Below the pieces are notes generated by a model. The model was not told the origin of the DNA, searched no databases, and worked only from the letters and a program-made list of their open reading frames with translations. Below, piece after piece: positions 27,704 through 36,122 of a DNA stretch of 64,000 nucleotides. The DNA comes from Achromobacter aegrifaciens (GTDB lineage Bacteria > Pseudomonadota > Gammaproteobacteria > Burkholderiales > Burkholderiaceae_B): assembly GCF_902859735.1 (NCBI RefSeq), contig NZ_CADIJY010000001.1, positions 372,001 to 436,000 of the forward strand. Reading direction: 5' to 3'. Every line of letters starts with the position of its first letter. Position 1 is the first letter of the stretch. Made by a program: the position numbers and the translations under genes.

Positions 27704-29041
27704 ATGTCACACGCCAGCGCCAGCCTGGCCGCGCCTTCCATGCCGCTATCCGGGCGCATCCGCATGCTCGCCGCCATCTTGCTGGTGGTTGTCGTTTCGG
27801 AGGCGATCGGCAGCGCCACCTTCAACGTAGGCCCGGGCAAGATCATCCTGCAGCCGATGCTGTGGGCCATCTTCATCGGCGCCATCGTGGCCGCCTTGGG
27901 CCAGCGCCTGCCGGCGGGCCTGAACATCGACACCGCCATGCAGACCCGCATCAGCGGCTATCTGCAATACGCGCTGCTGCCCTTCCTGGCCAAGCTGGGC
28001 CTGATGGTGGGCGGCGCCTTGCCGCAGGTGCGCGAAGCCGGCTGGGCCCTGGTGTTCCAGGAATTCGGCCACTTCTTCGGCACCATGGCCGTCGGCCTGC
28101 CGCTGGCGCTGCTGCTGGGCATCAAGCGCGAGGCCATCGGCGCCACTTTCTCGGTGGGCCGCGAGCCCAGCCTGGCCATCATCGGCGAACGCTACGGCAT
28201 GAACTCGCCCGAAGGCCGCGGCGTGATGGCCGAGTACATCACCGGCACCGTGATCGGCGCGCTGTTCGTGGCGTTGATGGCCGGCTTCATCACCAGCCTG
28301 AACATCTTCGATCCGCGCTCGCTCGCCATGGGCGCCGGGGTGGGCTCGGGCAGCATGATGGCCGCCGGCGTGGGCGCGATCGCGTCCCAGCAGACGCCCG
28401 AAGTCGCGCACCAGGTGGCCGCGCTGGCCGCCGCCGCCAATCTGCTGACCACGGTGGTGGGCGTGTACTTCACGCTGTTCATTTCGCTGCCGACCACCAT
28501 CTTCCTGTACGGCAAGCTGGAACCGGTGCTGGGCCGCTTCTCGCGCGGCAAGGCCGAGACCGTCGCCGCTGATGACGAGGTCACGCAGGACGCGCCCGCG
28601 CACGGCGTCAAGATGGGCTTCGGCGATCGCCTGACCGCCTATGTCATCTGCGGCCTGTTCGCGCTGGTGGGCAACCGCCTGGGCTACAACGTGCCGTTTG
28701 CCGACGCCTTGCCGGGCATGGGCATCATCATCCTGCTGGTCGTCATCACCGACCTGGTGCTGCGCGTGGTGCCCAAGTTGCCCGCCGTGTTCGTGCTGTC
28801 GCTGATCGCCATGACCGCGGGCTGCCCCGGCGTGCTGCCGTACTCGGACCAGATCATCGCCATGGTAGGCAAGGTGAACTTCCTGCCGTTCACGACCGTG
28901 ATCCTGGCCATGGCCGGCCTGTCGATCCTCAAGGACCTGCCGGCGTTCCGCAAGCTGGGCTGGAAGATCGTGGTGGTGTCCCTGGCCGCCAACGCCGGCA
29001 CCTTCCTGGGCGCGACCATGATCGCGGAATTCTTCCACTGA
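27704..29041 (+). CDS. DUF3100 family multi-spanning membrane protein
   Basis: A 445-residue very hydrophobic protein with about 10 or more transmembrane segments, matching the DUF3100 family (EAIGSATFNVGPGKIILQPM, MNSPEGRGVMAEYITGT, MGAGVGSGSMMAAGVGA). Two halves separated by a polar loop near residues 290-310 suggest an internal duplication like that of secondary transporters. The ATG at 27704 has AGGGGA upstream. It is divergent from a LysR regulator, which suggests an inducible transporter for a small metabolite; the substrate is unknown. An efficient terminator follows. Confidence 0.8.
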   Translation: MSHASASLAAPSMPLSGRIRMLAAILLVVVVSEAIGSATFNVGPGKIILQPMLWAIFIGAIVAALGQRLPAGLNIDTAMQTRISGYLQYALLPFLAKLGLMVGGALPQVREAGWALVFQEFGHFFGTMAVGLPLALLLGIKREAIGATFSVGREPSLAIIGERYGMNSPEGRGVMAEYITGTVIGALFVALMAGFITSLNIFDPRSLAMGAGVGSGSMMAAGVGAIASQQTPEVAHQVAALAAAANLLTTVVGVYFTLFISLPTTIFLYGKLEPVLGRFSRGKAETVAADDEVTQDAPAHGVKMGFGDRLTAYVICGLFALVGNRLGYNVPFADALPGMGIIILLVVITDLVLRVVPKLPAVFVLSLIAMTAGCPGVLPYSDQIIAMVGKVNFLPFTTVILAMAGLSILKDLPAFRKLGWKIVVVSLAANAGTFLGATMIAEFFH

Positions 29042-29064
29042 TCGCCGTTCGCTCCCGAATCAAG

Positions 29065-29094
29065 AACCGCCTGATGCGTCAGGCGGTTTTTTTT
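29065..29094 (+). terminator. Intrinsic terminator after DUF3100
   Basis: 10-bp stem AACCGCCTGA / TCAGGCGGTT with a 4-nt loop, followed by a run of eight T. It lies 24 nt past the stop. Confidence 0.92.
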
Positions 29095-29096
29095 GG

Positions 29097-29603
29097 TCAG
29101 GGCGCGAAACCCGGCCGGTAGCGCGCGTTGTCCGTGACGTTCTCGGTCGCGCCGATGTTGGCGACCTTGGGAACGCCCAGGCCCGCCGCCTTCATGGCGA
29201 CTGCGGTCTGCAGGTCCTGCACTTGCGGATTGCCCATCGCGACGCGGTAGGCCTGCAGCGGCATCAGGCCTTCGATGGTGCCCAGGTCGTTGGCGGAGCC
29301 GGCGCGCTGGGCCGCGGGGTCGGGCTGCGCGGCAAAATCCTCAACGGCGCGGCGCATGCGCGATGCCGCGTGCAGGTCGCGTAGCGCGTCCGCATTCGAG
29401 GCGTCAAAGACGGCCAGCGCCAATGGCAGACTGTCGCGGTCGCGTTCGACGCGCAGCGCGTGGGCGGCAGCCGTTGCCCGGGCCGCGTGGACGTGGGCCA
29501 CGCGTTGGGTTTCGGGAAATGCGCGGGTGGCGTCCAGCGCGGCGGAGCGCGCGGGGTAGGGCGCGTCAGCCCGGTGGATGGCGGAGATCGCAGCGACGTT
29601 CAT
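29097..29603 (-). CDS. Hypothetical protein
   Basis: A 168-residue Ala-rich soluble protein with no signal peptide, no transmembrane helix and no family I recognise. It begins MNVAAISAIHRADAPYPARS and ends NVTDNARYRPGFAP. The start at 29603 has AGAAGGGG upstream, codon use matches the neighbours, and it is bounded by terminators on both sides (29065-29094 and 29682-29712), so a real single gene is likely. Predicted largely helical in residues 35-110. Confidence 0.6.
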   Translation of the reverse strand: MNVAAISAIHRADAPYPARSAALDATRAFPETQRVAHVHAARATAAAHALRVERDRDSLPLALAVFDASNADALRDLHAASRMRRAVEDFAAQPDPAAQRAGSANDLGTIEGLMPLQAYRVAMGNPQVQDLQTAVAMKAAGLGVPKVANIGATENVTDNARYRPGFAP

Positions 29604-29681
29604 GCTGGGCCCCTTCTGGTGATGGCCGGCGGATCGGCCCGCCTGCCGACTTCACTGTAACAGCTGGGGGCGATCCGGGCG

Positions 29682-29712
29682 AAAAAAAGGCCCCTGCACG
29701 CGTCAGGGGCCT
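29682..29712 (-). terminator. Intrinsic terminator after the GST gene (minus strand)
   Basis: On the minus strand, AGGCCCCTG / CAGGGGCCT (9 bp, loop 7 nt) runs into TTTTTTT. It lies about 90 nt beyond the GST stop and would end the long catabolic operon. Confidence 0.88.
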
Positions 29713-29803
29713 AGCGACGCGGCTCGGGGCCGCGCCGTACCAGGGCAGGTGATGGCCAGGGAGCCCGGCGGGTTCTCCCGGCCCTGCGCCTGCCCAAACC
29801 GGA

Positions 29804-30403
29804 TCAGGGCTTGGTGGCCTGCATGGACGGACGCTGGCTGAAGGTCTCGTACCAGGCGGCGGTGGCCGGATGTTCGGCGCGCCAGTCCAGGTCGGGGAAG
29901 CGGAAGTCCAGATAGCCCAGCGCGCAGCCGATGGTGATGGTGCCGATGTCCAGGCGGCCTGCCAGCGCGGCGGCGTTCTTTTCCACCAGCGCGAGGCCGT
30001 CGCGGACCTTGCCCAGCTGGCCCTCGACCCAGCCGTCCCAGCGCAGCGCTTCCGGACGCAGCACGGTTTCGTAGCGGGCCAGCAGTGCCGCGCCCAGCAT
30101 GCCGTCGGCCATGGACTGTTCCGTCAGCACCTGCCAGCGGGTCTTGCCCGACGGGAACAGCGAACCGCCGCCCAGGTCGTTCAGGTATTCGCAGACCACG
30201 CGGCTGTCGTACAGCGCCTGGCCGTCATCCGTGATGAAGGTGGGCACCTGGCCCAGCGGATTGGTGGGGATGATGGTCTGGTCGCGGGCCACGGGGCCGG
30301 CTGCGCTCGGCAGCTTCTCGATGCGGTCGGCCAGGCCGAGCTCATGGGCGATGACCATGCATTTGCGCACGAAGGGCGAGGCGGGCGAGTAGAAGATTTT
30401 CAT
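29804..30403 (-). CDS. Glutathione S-transferase family protein
   Basis: A 199-residue GST: thioredoxin-like N-terminal domain (MKIFYSPASPFVRKCMVIAH, with Ser in the active-site turn, and the cis-Pro motif NPLGQVPTF then DSRVVCEYL) and an all-helical C-terminal domain. It conjugates or isomerises with glutathione. It is the last gene of the minus-strand catabolic operon, 25 nt after the flavoprotein. The ATG at 30403 (MKIFY) is preferred to an upstream in-frame ATG. A role in isomerising or detoxifying an intermediate is possible but not shown. Confidence 0.88.
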   Translation of the reverse strand: MKIFYSPASPFVRKCMVIAHELGLADRIEKLPSAAGPVARDQTIIPTNPLGQVPTFITDDGQALYDSRVVCEYLNDLGGGSLFPSGKTRWQVLTEQSMADGMLGAALLARYETVLRPEALRWDGWVEGQLGKVRDGLALVEKNAAALAGRLDIGTITIGCALGYLDFRFPDLDWRAEHPATAAWYETFSQRPSMQATKP

Positions 30404-30428
30404 GGGGATCCTTGTCGGTGGAGAGGCG

Positions 30429-32135
30429 TCAGTGTTGTGCATGGGCCAGATGTTGTCCAGCGATCCAGCCGAAGGTCAGGGCGGGACCAAGCGTGATGCC
30501 GGGGCCGGGATAGGCGCCGCCCATCACCGACTGCATGTCGTTGCCGGCCACGTAGAGGCCAGCAATGGGCGCGCCCGTGGCGTCCAGGGCCTGGGCATGC
30601 GGATTGGCGGCGATGCCGCAAGCGGTGCCGATGTCGCCGGGATAGACCTTGACGGCGTAGTAGGGGCCCGCCGCCAGCGGCGCGAGGCAGGGATTGGGAG
30701 CGTGTTCCGGATCGCCCAGGTAGCGGTTGTAGGCGGTCGATCCCTTGCCGAAGTCTGGGTCCTGGCCCTGGGCGGCGTGGGTGTTGTAGCGTTCCACCGT
30801 GGCCTGCAGCGCATCGGCGGGCACGCCCAGCCGGGCCGCCAGGGCCGCCAGCGTGCCGGCTTGCAGCAGGTAGCCGGCGTCGATCAGATGCTGGCGCGGC
30901 CGGCCCCCTGGCAGCGCCAGGCCCAGGCCCCAGGTGTCGATGAAGCGCTGGTCGCAGATCAGGAAAGCGGGAATGCTGGGCGTCGTGCCATGGCTGCGGT
31001 ACATGGCCTGCACGAACTCATGGTACGAGGCGGATTCGTTCACGAAACGCCGGCCCGCGCCATTGACCGCGATGAGGCCCGGCTTGGCCCGGTCCCACAC
31101 CAGGTGCGGGTAATGCAGGGGCTTGCCGTCCGCGGATTCCAGCAGCGAGACCGGCGCCCAGAACGCGGGGCTGGCGTGGCCCGAGCCGAGCGCGGCGCCG
31201 GCGGCTTCCGACAGGCGGATGCCGTCGCCGGCGTTGTCTCGCGGCGACATGGACCACAGACCCGTGGGCTGAGGATAGCTCTGCGCGCGGCGCGCCGGAT
31301 CCCAGGGAAAGCCGCCCGTGGCCATCACCACGCCGCGGCGCGCGCGGATGTTCAACGACTTGCCATTGCGCCGGACCGCGGCGCCCAGCACGCGGCCCGC
31401 TGCATCGCGGTGCAGCGCCAGCGCCGGCGTGTCCAGCCAGTATTCGATCTTGCGAGCCAGCATGCCGTGGAACAGCTGCGCGGCCAGCGCATTGCCCAGC
31501 AGCAGCCGGGTGCCGCGGCGATAGCCGCGCGCGCGGTCGGCGGCATAGCGCAGCACCAGCTTCATGCTGTGGCGCCAGGCCGCGAACGAACGCGTGGCGC
31601 GCAGCAGATGGCGCACGTCGGTGATGTTGACCATCATGCCGCCCAGCACCGTGAATTCCTTCAGGGGATCCCGCAGGAAACGGAAATCGCCGCCGAGCTT
31701 GCGGCCGTCGAACTCCAGTGGGTCGAGCGAACGGCCGCCCATCGCGGCGCCGGGCAGGTCGGGGTAGTAATCGGGCGAGGCCGTGCGCGCCGCCAGATCC
31801 AGGATGCCGCGCGACACCAGGTAATCCATCATGCGCGGGCCGGCTTCGAGATAGGCGCGCTTCATGTCGTCGGGGGCCGCCGCGCCCACGGTCTGTTCCA
31901 GATACGTCCAGACCTTTTCAAAACTGTCCGGATGGCCGGCGGCTTCTGTCTGCGCGTTCAGCGGTATCCACAGCGCGCCGCCTGAGATCGCGGTGGAACC
32001 GCCGATGCGGCCGGTCTTTTCCACCAGCAGCACGTCCAGTCCTTCCTCGCGCGCCGTCAGCGCCGCGGCCATGCCGCCCGCGCCCGAGCCGACGACCAGC
32101 GCGTCGACTTCCTTGTCCCAAGTAATGCCTTCCAT
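30429..32135 (-). CDS. FAD-dependent oxidoreductase, 3-ketosteroid dehydrogenase-like
   Basis: A 568-residue flavoprotein of the FAD_binding_2 (fumarate reductase/KstD) family. The Rossmann FAD motif is VVGSGAGGMAAALTAREEGL (about 14-33) with LLVEKTGRIGGSTAISGG. The C-terminal active-site block PYYAVKVYPGDIGTACG (about 491-507) matches the Tyr/Gly oxyanion region of 3-ketosteroid delta1-dehydrogenases, and it ends AGNDMQSVMGGAYPGPG. These enzymes desaturate cyclic ketones next to the carbonyl. It lies 5 nt after an SDR gene in an operon with a Liv-type transporter. The substrate may be a steroid, terpenoid or alicyclic ketone; steroid itself is not implied by the neighbours. Confidence 0.85.
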   Translation of the reverse strand: MEGITWDKEVDALVVGSGAGGMAAALTAREEGLDVLLVEKTGRIGGSTAISGGALWIPLNAQTEAAGHPDSFEKVWTYLEQTVGAAAPDDMKRAYLEAGPRMMDYLVSRGILDLAARTASPDYYPDLPGAAMGGRSLDPLEFDGRKLGGDFRFLRDPLKEFTVLGGMMVNITDVRHLLRATRSFAAWRHSMKLVLRYAADRARGYRRGTRLLLGNALAAQLFHGMLARKIEYWLDTPALALHRDAAGRVLGAAVRRNGKSLNIRARRGVVMATGGFPWDPARRAQSYPQPTGLWSMSPRDNAGDGIRLSEAAGAALGSGHASPAFWAPVSLLESADGKPLHYPHLVWDRAKPGLIAVNGAGRRFVNESASYHEFVQAMYRSHGTTPSIPAFLICDQRFIDTWGLGLALPGGRPRQHLIDAGYLLQAGTLAALAARLGVPADALQATVERYNTHAAQGQDPDFGKGSTAYNRYLGDPEHAPNPCLAPLAAGPYYAVKVYPGDIGTACGIAANPHAQALDATGAPIAGLYVAGNDMQSVMGGAYPGPGITLGPALTFGWIAGQHLAHAQH

Positions 32136-32140
32136 GCTGC

Positions 32141-32869
32141 CTATGCTCCCGAGCCGCCCAGCGATTTTCCGCCGTCCACGAAGATGACCTGGCCGGTGAT
32201 GAAGTCCATGTGCGGCGCGGCCAGGAAGGACACGGCATAGGCGATGTCTTGCGGCTGGCCCGCGCGGCCGGTGGGCTGCAGGGCCAGTTGCGCCGCAAGG
32301 CGTTCGGGCGTGAGGTTGCGCAAGAGCGGGGTGTCGATGAGGCCGGGGGCGATGGCGTTGACCAGGATGCCGCGCGGGGCCAGTTCCATGGCCGAGGCGC
32401 GCGTGTAGCCGACCAAGGCCGCTTTCGAGGCCACGTAGTGCGGGTGGTTCTTTGCGCCCAGGTAGGCGCGCGAGGCGATGTTGACGATCTTGGCGCCCGG
32501 CGCCATGTCGCGCGCGGCCTCCTGCGTCAAGGTCGCGACCGCCAGCAGGTTGACGTCAAAGGCGCGGCGGTAGTCGGCGCTGTCCACCTCAAAGAACTTG
32601 CGCTCGTCGAAGAGTCCCGCGTTGTTGACCAGCGCGGCCAGCGGCGCAAGCGAACGCGCCAGCGCGCGCGTGGCGGCTTCGTCCGTCAGGTCCACCACGC
32701 GGTGTTCCACGTCCAGCCCTTGCGCCCGCAGCGCGTCGGCCTCCTTTTCGGCCAGTTCCGCGTTGCGGTCGGCCATCACGACGCGAAAGCCATCGCGCGC
32801 CAGCCGCTCCACGATCGCAAGACCCATGCCGCTAGCGCCGCCCGTAACCAATGCCGTGCCCAGATTCAT
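32141..32869 (-). CDS. SDR family oxidoreductase (first of three in operon)
   Basis: A 242-residue classical short-chain dehydrogenase: NAD(P) motif TGGASGMGLAI (about 9-19; TGxxxGxG), LVNNAGLF, catalytic Ser…Tyr-x3-Lys in YVASKAALVGYTRA, and the C-terminal FITGQVIFVDGG. It reduces or oxidises a hydroxyl/carbonyl pair. SD GAGGAAAC precedes the ATG at 32869, 9 nt after the upstream SDR stop. An acidic residue (D35 in VVMADRN) after beta2 favours NAD+, so oxidation of an alcohol is likely. Confidence 0.9.
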   Translation of the reverse strand: MNLGTALVTGGASGMGLAIVERLARDGFRVVMADRNAELAEKEADALRAQGLDVEHRVVDLTDEAATRALARSLAPLAALVNNAGLFDERKFFEVDSADYRRAFDVNLLAVATLTQEAARDMAPGAKIVNIASRAYLGAKNHPHYVASKAALVGYTRASAMELAPRGILVNAIAPGLIDTPLLRNLTPERLAAQLALQPTGRAGQPQDIAYAVSFLAAPHMDFITGQVIFVDGGKSLGGSGA

Positions 32870-32878
32870 GATGTTTCC

Positions 32879-33631
32879 TCACACGGCCAGGTAGCCGCCG
32901 TCCACGGGCAGCACCACGCCGTTCACGTAGCTGGCCATGTCCGAGGCCAGGAAAAGGACCGGACCCACGATCTCGTCGGCCCGCCCCGCGCGGGCCATGG
33001 GCGCGCGCTGCATGTACCAGTCCGTGCCCTGCGCCTGCGCGCGCTGGCCCGCCGTCATCTCGGTTTCCATCAGGCCGGGAGCCACGGCGTTCACGCGCAC
33101 GCCATGCGGCGCCAGGTCGCGCGCCAGTACCTCGGTGAACGAGCGCACGCCGCCCTTGGACACCACATAGCCGGCGGTCGAGATGCTGCAGCCGTAGGCC
33201 ACGATGGAGCACAGATTGACGATGGCGCCGCGCGTGGCTTTCAGCTGTTCGACGAAGGCGTGGGTGACGTTGAACGTGCCTTGCAGGTTCACGCTCATCA
33301 GGCGGTCCCAGATCTCGGGCGTCTGGGGATCGTCGAACGGGGCGCGCGCCGAAATCCCAGCGTTGTTGATCAGGATGTCCAGATTGCCGTGTTCGGTGGC
33401 GGACCGTTGCGCAAAGTCGCGCACGGCGGCGGCATCCGTCACGTCCAGCACCGCGTCGGCGGCCTTGCCGCCCGCGGCGCGGATGGCTTGCACCGTGGCT
33501 GCGGCCAGCGCCGCATCCACATCGGCGACGATGACGGCAGCGCCTTGCCTGGCGAAGCCCAGCGCGATTGCCGCGCCCAGGCCGCGGCCCGCGCCCGTCA
33601 CGAGCACCCGCTTGTCTTGCATCGATATCAT
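32879..33631 (-). CDS. SDR family oxidoreductase (second in operon)
   Basis: A 250-residue short-chain dehydrogenase: TGAGRGLGAAIAL (TGxxxGxG), DVD after beta2 (NAD+ preference), INNAGISARAPF, and YVVSKGGVRSFTE containing the catalytic Tyr-x3-Lys. The end is VNGVVLPVDGG. It differs clearly from the two other SDRs in this operon, so several successive oxidation or reduction steps are implied. AAAGGACC precedes the start, and the second ATG (33622) is a possible alternative. Confidence 0.9.
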   Translation of the reverse strand: MISMQDKRVLVTGAGRGLGAAIALGFARQGAAVIVADVDAALAAATVQAIRAAGGKAADAVLDVTDAAAVRDFAQRSATEHGNLDILINNAGISARAPFDDPQTPEIWDRLMSVNLQGTFNVTHAFVEQLKATRGAIVNLCSIVAYGCSISTAGYVVSKGGVRSFTEVLARDLAPHGVRVNAVAPGLMETEMTAGQRAQAQGTDWYMQRAPMARAGRADEIVGPVLFLASDMASYVNGVVLPVDGGYLAV

Positions 33632-33650
33632 GGTCGGTCCTTTCGGCGCG

Positions 33651-34370
33651 TCAGGCGCCCAGATAGGCGCGCTGCACGCCTTCGTCGCTGGCGAGCGCGG
33701 CGGACTCGCCTTCCAGCGCGATCTCGCCGTTTTCGAGGATGTACGCGTAGCTGGACACCGACAGCGCCAGCTTCACGTTCTGCTCCACCAGCAGGATGGT
33801 GATGCCTTGCTCGCGGTTCAGCCGCAGCACGATGTCGAAGATCTGTTCGACCACCAGCGGCGACAGACCCATCGAGGGTTCGTCCAGCAAGATCATGCGC
33901 GGGCGCGCCATCATGGCGCGGCCCGTGGCCAGCATCTGCTGTTCGCCGCCGGACAGCGTCGCGGCTTTCTGTTCGTAGCGTTCGCGCAGGCGCGGGAAGG
34001 TGTCGCACACCATGTCCAGGTCCTGCCGCACCGCGGCCCGGTCGGTGCGCAGGTAGGCGCCCATCTCCAGGTTCTCGCGCACGCTCATTTCGCGGAAGAT
34101 CTCGCGGCCTTCCGGCACCTGCACGATGCCGCGTCCGACGATGGCGTCCGCTGCCAGGCGGTGTATGGGTTCGCCCGCAAAGCGCACGCTGCCCGCGGTG
34201 GGCGCGACCAGGCGCGAGATCACGTTCAGCGTGGTGGACTTGCCCGCGCCGTTGGCGCCCAGCAGCGCCACGATGGCGCCCTGCGGCACTTTCAGCGATA
34301 CGTCCTGCAGCGCGCGGATATTGCCGTAGGCGGCCGATACCGCATCGACTTCAAGCAAATAATCAGCCAC
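33651..34370 (-). CDS. livF: Branched-chain amino acid-type ABC transporter ATPase LivF
   Basis: A 239-residue ABC ATPase: Walker A GANGAGKST, LSGGEQQ signature, Walker B MILLDEPSMGLSP, H-loop region VEQN. The start is GTG at 34370, overlapping the livG stop by 8 nt, with AGGGAG upstream; the longer reading from an upstream ATG would bury it inside livG. LivF-type ATPases energise uptake of amino acids or aromatic/alicyclic carboxylates. With SDRs and a flavoprotein in the same operon, the substrate is probably a catabolic carboxylate rather than leucine. Confidence 0.92.
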   Translation of the reverse strand: MADYLLEVDAVSAAYGNIRALQDVSLKVPQGAIVALLGANGAGKSTTLNVISRLVAPTAGSVRFAGEPIHRLAADAIVGRGIVQVPEGREIFREMSVRENLEMGAYLRTDRAAVRQDLDMVCDTFPRLRERYEQKAATLSGGEQQMLATGRAMMARPRMILLDEPSMGLSPLVVEQIFDIVLRLNREQGITILLVEQNVKLALSVSSYAYILENGEIALEGESAALASDEGVQRAYLGA

Positions 34371-35127
34371 CGGCCGCTCCCTTGCCCAGATAGGCTTCAA
34401 TGACCCGCGGGTTGCTGCGCACCTCGGCAGGCGTGCCTTCGGCGATCTTCTCGCCAAAGGACATGACGGTGATGCGATGCGAGATCGACATCACCAGCTG
34501 CATGACGTGCTCCACCAGCAGCACCGTGATGCCGTCGCGTTCGCACAGTTCGGTCAGCAGGCGGTCCAGCGTTTCGATTTCGCGGTTGCGCAGGCCGGCC
34601 GCCGGTTCGTCCAGCAACAGCAGCTTGGGCGATATGGCCAGGGCGCGCGCCAGCTCCAGCATCTTCTGGCGGCCGAAGTCCAAGCTGCACGCCGGCGTGT
34701 CCAGGAAGTCGGCCAGTCCGACGCGCTCCAGCAGGTGCTCGACGCGCTCGCGCGTCTGCGCGGCAGCGGGGCGCAGCAGCTTGCCTGCGCTGTCGGCGCC
34801 ATGCGCATAGGTGCCCAGCAGGGCGTTTTCGCGCACGCTCAGCGCGCCGAACAGCTCCAGGTTCTGGAAGGTGCGGGCCACGCCCAGCGCCGCCATTTCA
34901 TGCGGCTTCTTGCGGGTGATGTCCGCGCCGTCGAACCGGATGCTGCCGCTGCTGGGACGGTAATAGCGCGAGATGCAATTGAAGGTGGTGGACTTGCCCG
35001 CGCCGTTGGGGCCGATCAGCGCGTGGATGCGGCCGCGCTCGACCTGCATGGACAGGCCGTTGATGGCGGTGAGGCCGCCGAACTTGACGGTCAGGCCTTG
35101 CACGTCCAGATAGGGATGGCTGCTCAT
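34363..35127 (-). CDS. livG: ABC transporter ATPase LivG
   Basis: A 254-residue ABC ATPase: LTVKFGGLTAINGLSM, Walker A GPNGAGKSTTFN, LDFGRQKMLELARAL (signature, here DFGRQ in place of LSGGQ, as is usual for LivG), Walker B LLLLDEPAAGL, and VEHVMQLVMSI. The start is ATG at 35127 in a 4-nt ATGA overlap with livM. The C-terminal extension after VMSFGEKIAEG is typical for the family. Confidence 0.93.
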   Translation of the reverse strand: MSSHPYLDVQGLTVKFGGLTAINGLSMQVERGRIHALIGPNGAGKSTTFNCISRYYRPSSGSIRFDGADITRKKPHEMAALGVARTFQNLELFGALSVRENALLGTYAHGADSAGKLLRPAAAQTRERVEHLLERVGLADFLDTPACSLDFGRQKMLELARALAISPKLLLLDEPAAGLRNREIETLDRLLTELCERDGITVLLVEHVMQLVMSISHRITVMSFGEKIAEGTPAEVRSNPRVIEAYLGKGAAGG

Positions 35128-36122
35128 GCGGCGCTCCTTTGGGTCGGTTTGGCCGCGGCCGGGCGCGTGGCAGAAGGCAAGGGCGCAGCCGGCGCCGGTG
35201 CCCGTCCGCGCGCACCTCGGCCGGCGAACAAGCCCTTGGGCGCGAACATCATGAAGCCCATCAGAATGACGCCGTAGATGATTTCCTGGAACGACAGGGC
35301 CTGGCGCAGCAGCTCGGAGATCAGGCCGAAGGCCAACGCGCCCGCGATGGCGCCGCGCACCGACCCGATGCCGCCAACCACCACCATCGTCAGGATCAGG
35401 ATGGTGGTCTGAAAGCCCAGGCTCTCCGGGTGGATGAACGAGGCGAAGGTCGTGTACATGCCGCCGGCGATGCCGGCATAGGCCGCGGACAACGTGAAGG
35501 CCGTGCGCTTGATGGCGTTGACGTTCACGCCCATGGCCTGGGCCGCCACGTCGCTCTCGCGCACGGCGCGAAAGGCCGAGCCCAGTTGCGAGCGCGACAG
35601 CGCAATGGTGGCCCACAGCAACAGCGCGGCGATCAGCACCACGAAGGGATAGGCCTTGGCGTCCGACACCAGTTCGTAGCCGAACAGCGTGGCCGGCGAG
35701 ATCCGGAAGCCGTTCGAGCCGTTGGTGACCGATTGCCAGTTCAGGAACACCCACTGCATCGCTTCGCCGAAGGCGAAGGTGGACAGCGCCAGGTAGATGT
35801 CGCGCATGCGCAGCGCCAGCGCGCCGATCACATAGCCGAGCACGGCGGCCAGCAGCCCGCCCGCGATGATCGAAATGAAGAAGGGCGGATGCCACAGATT
35901 GTTGATGAGGCCCGCGGTATAGATGCCCACGCCGTAGAAGGCGGCGTGCGATAGCGCGAACTGCCCGGTTTCGCCGATGACCAGATGCAGGCCCAGCGCC
36001 AACACCACGAACACCATCAGCAGGTTCACCACGTAGATGACATAGCCGCTGGCCGCGAAGGGCAGGATCGCCAGCACGATGGCCATCAGCGCCAGCAGCG
36101 CATGGTCTATTTTCTTGCTCAT
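35124..36122 (-). CDS. livM: ABC transporter permease LivM
   Basis: A 332-residue inner-membrane permease with about 8-10 helices and the LivM signatures GETGQFALSHAAFYGVG, LALSTFAFGEAM and GGIGSVRGAIAGAL. The C-terminal tail is rich in Ala, Pro and Arg (about residues 300-332), longer than usual. Both ends overlap neighbours by ATGA (with livH and livG), marking tight translational coupling. Confidence 0.93.
   Translation of the reverse strand: MSKKIDHALLALMAIVLAILPFAASGYVIYVVNLLMVFVVLALGLHLVIGETGQFALSHAAFYGVGIYTAGLINNLWHPPFFISIIAGGLLAAVLGYVIGALALRMRDIYLALSTFAFGEAMQWVFLNWQSVTNGSNGFRISPATLFGYELVSDAKAYPFVVLIAALLLWATIALSRSQLGSAFRAVRESDVAAQAMGVNVNAIKRTAFTLSAAYAGIAGGMYTTFASFIHPESLGFQTTILILTMVVVGGIGSVRGAIAGALAFGLISELLRQALSFQEIIYGVILMGFMMFAPKGLFAGRGARGRAPAPAAPLPSATRPAAAKPTQRSAA

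Noticed and set aside
27746-29038. 430-codon open frame antisense to the DUF3100 gene
   Set aside because: His/Gln-rich translation typical of the complement of a membrane protein gene.
32210-33802. 530-codon plus-strand frame over the two SDR genes
   Set aside because: Overlaps two intact SDR genes with catalytic motifs; no recognisable domain.
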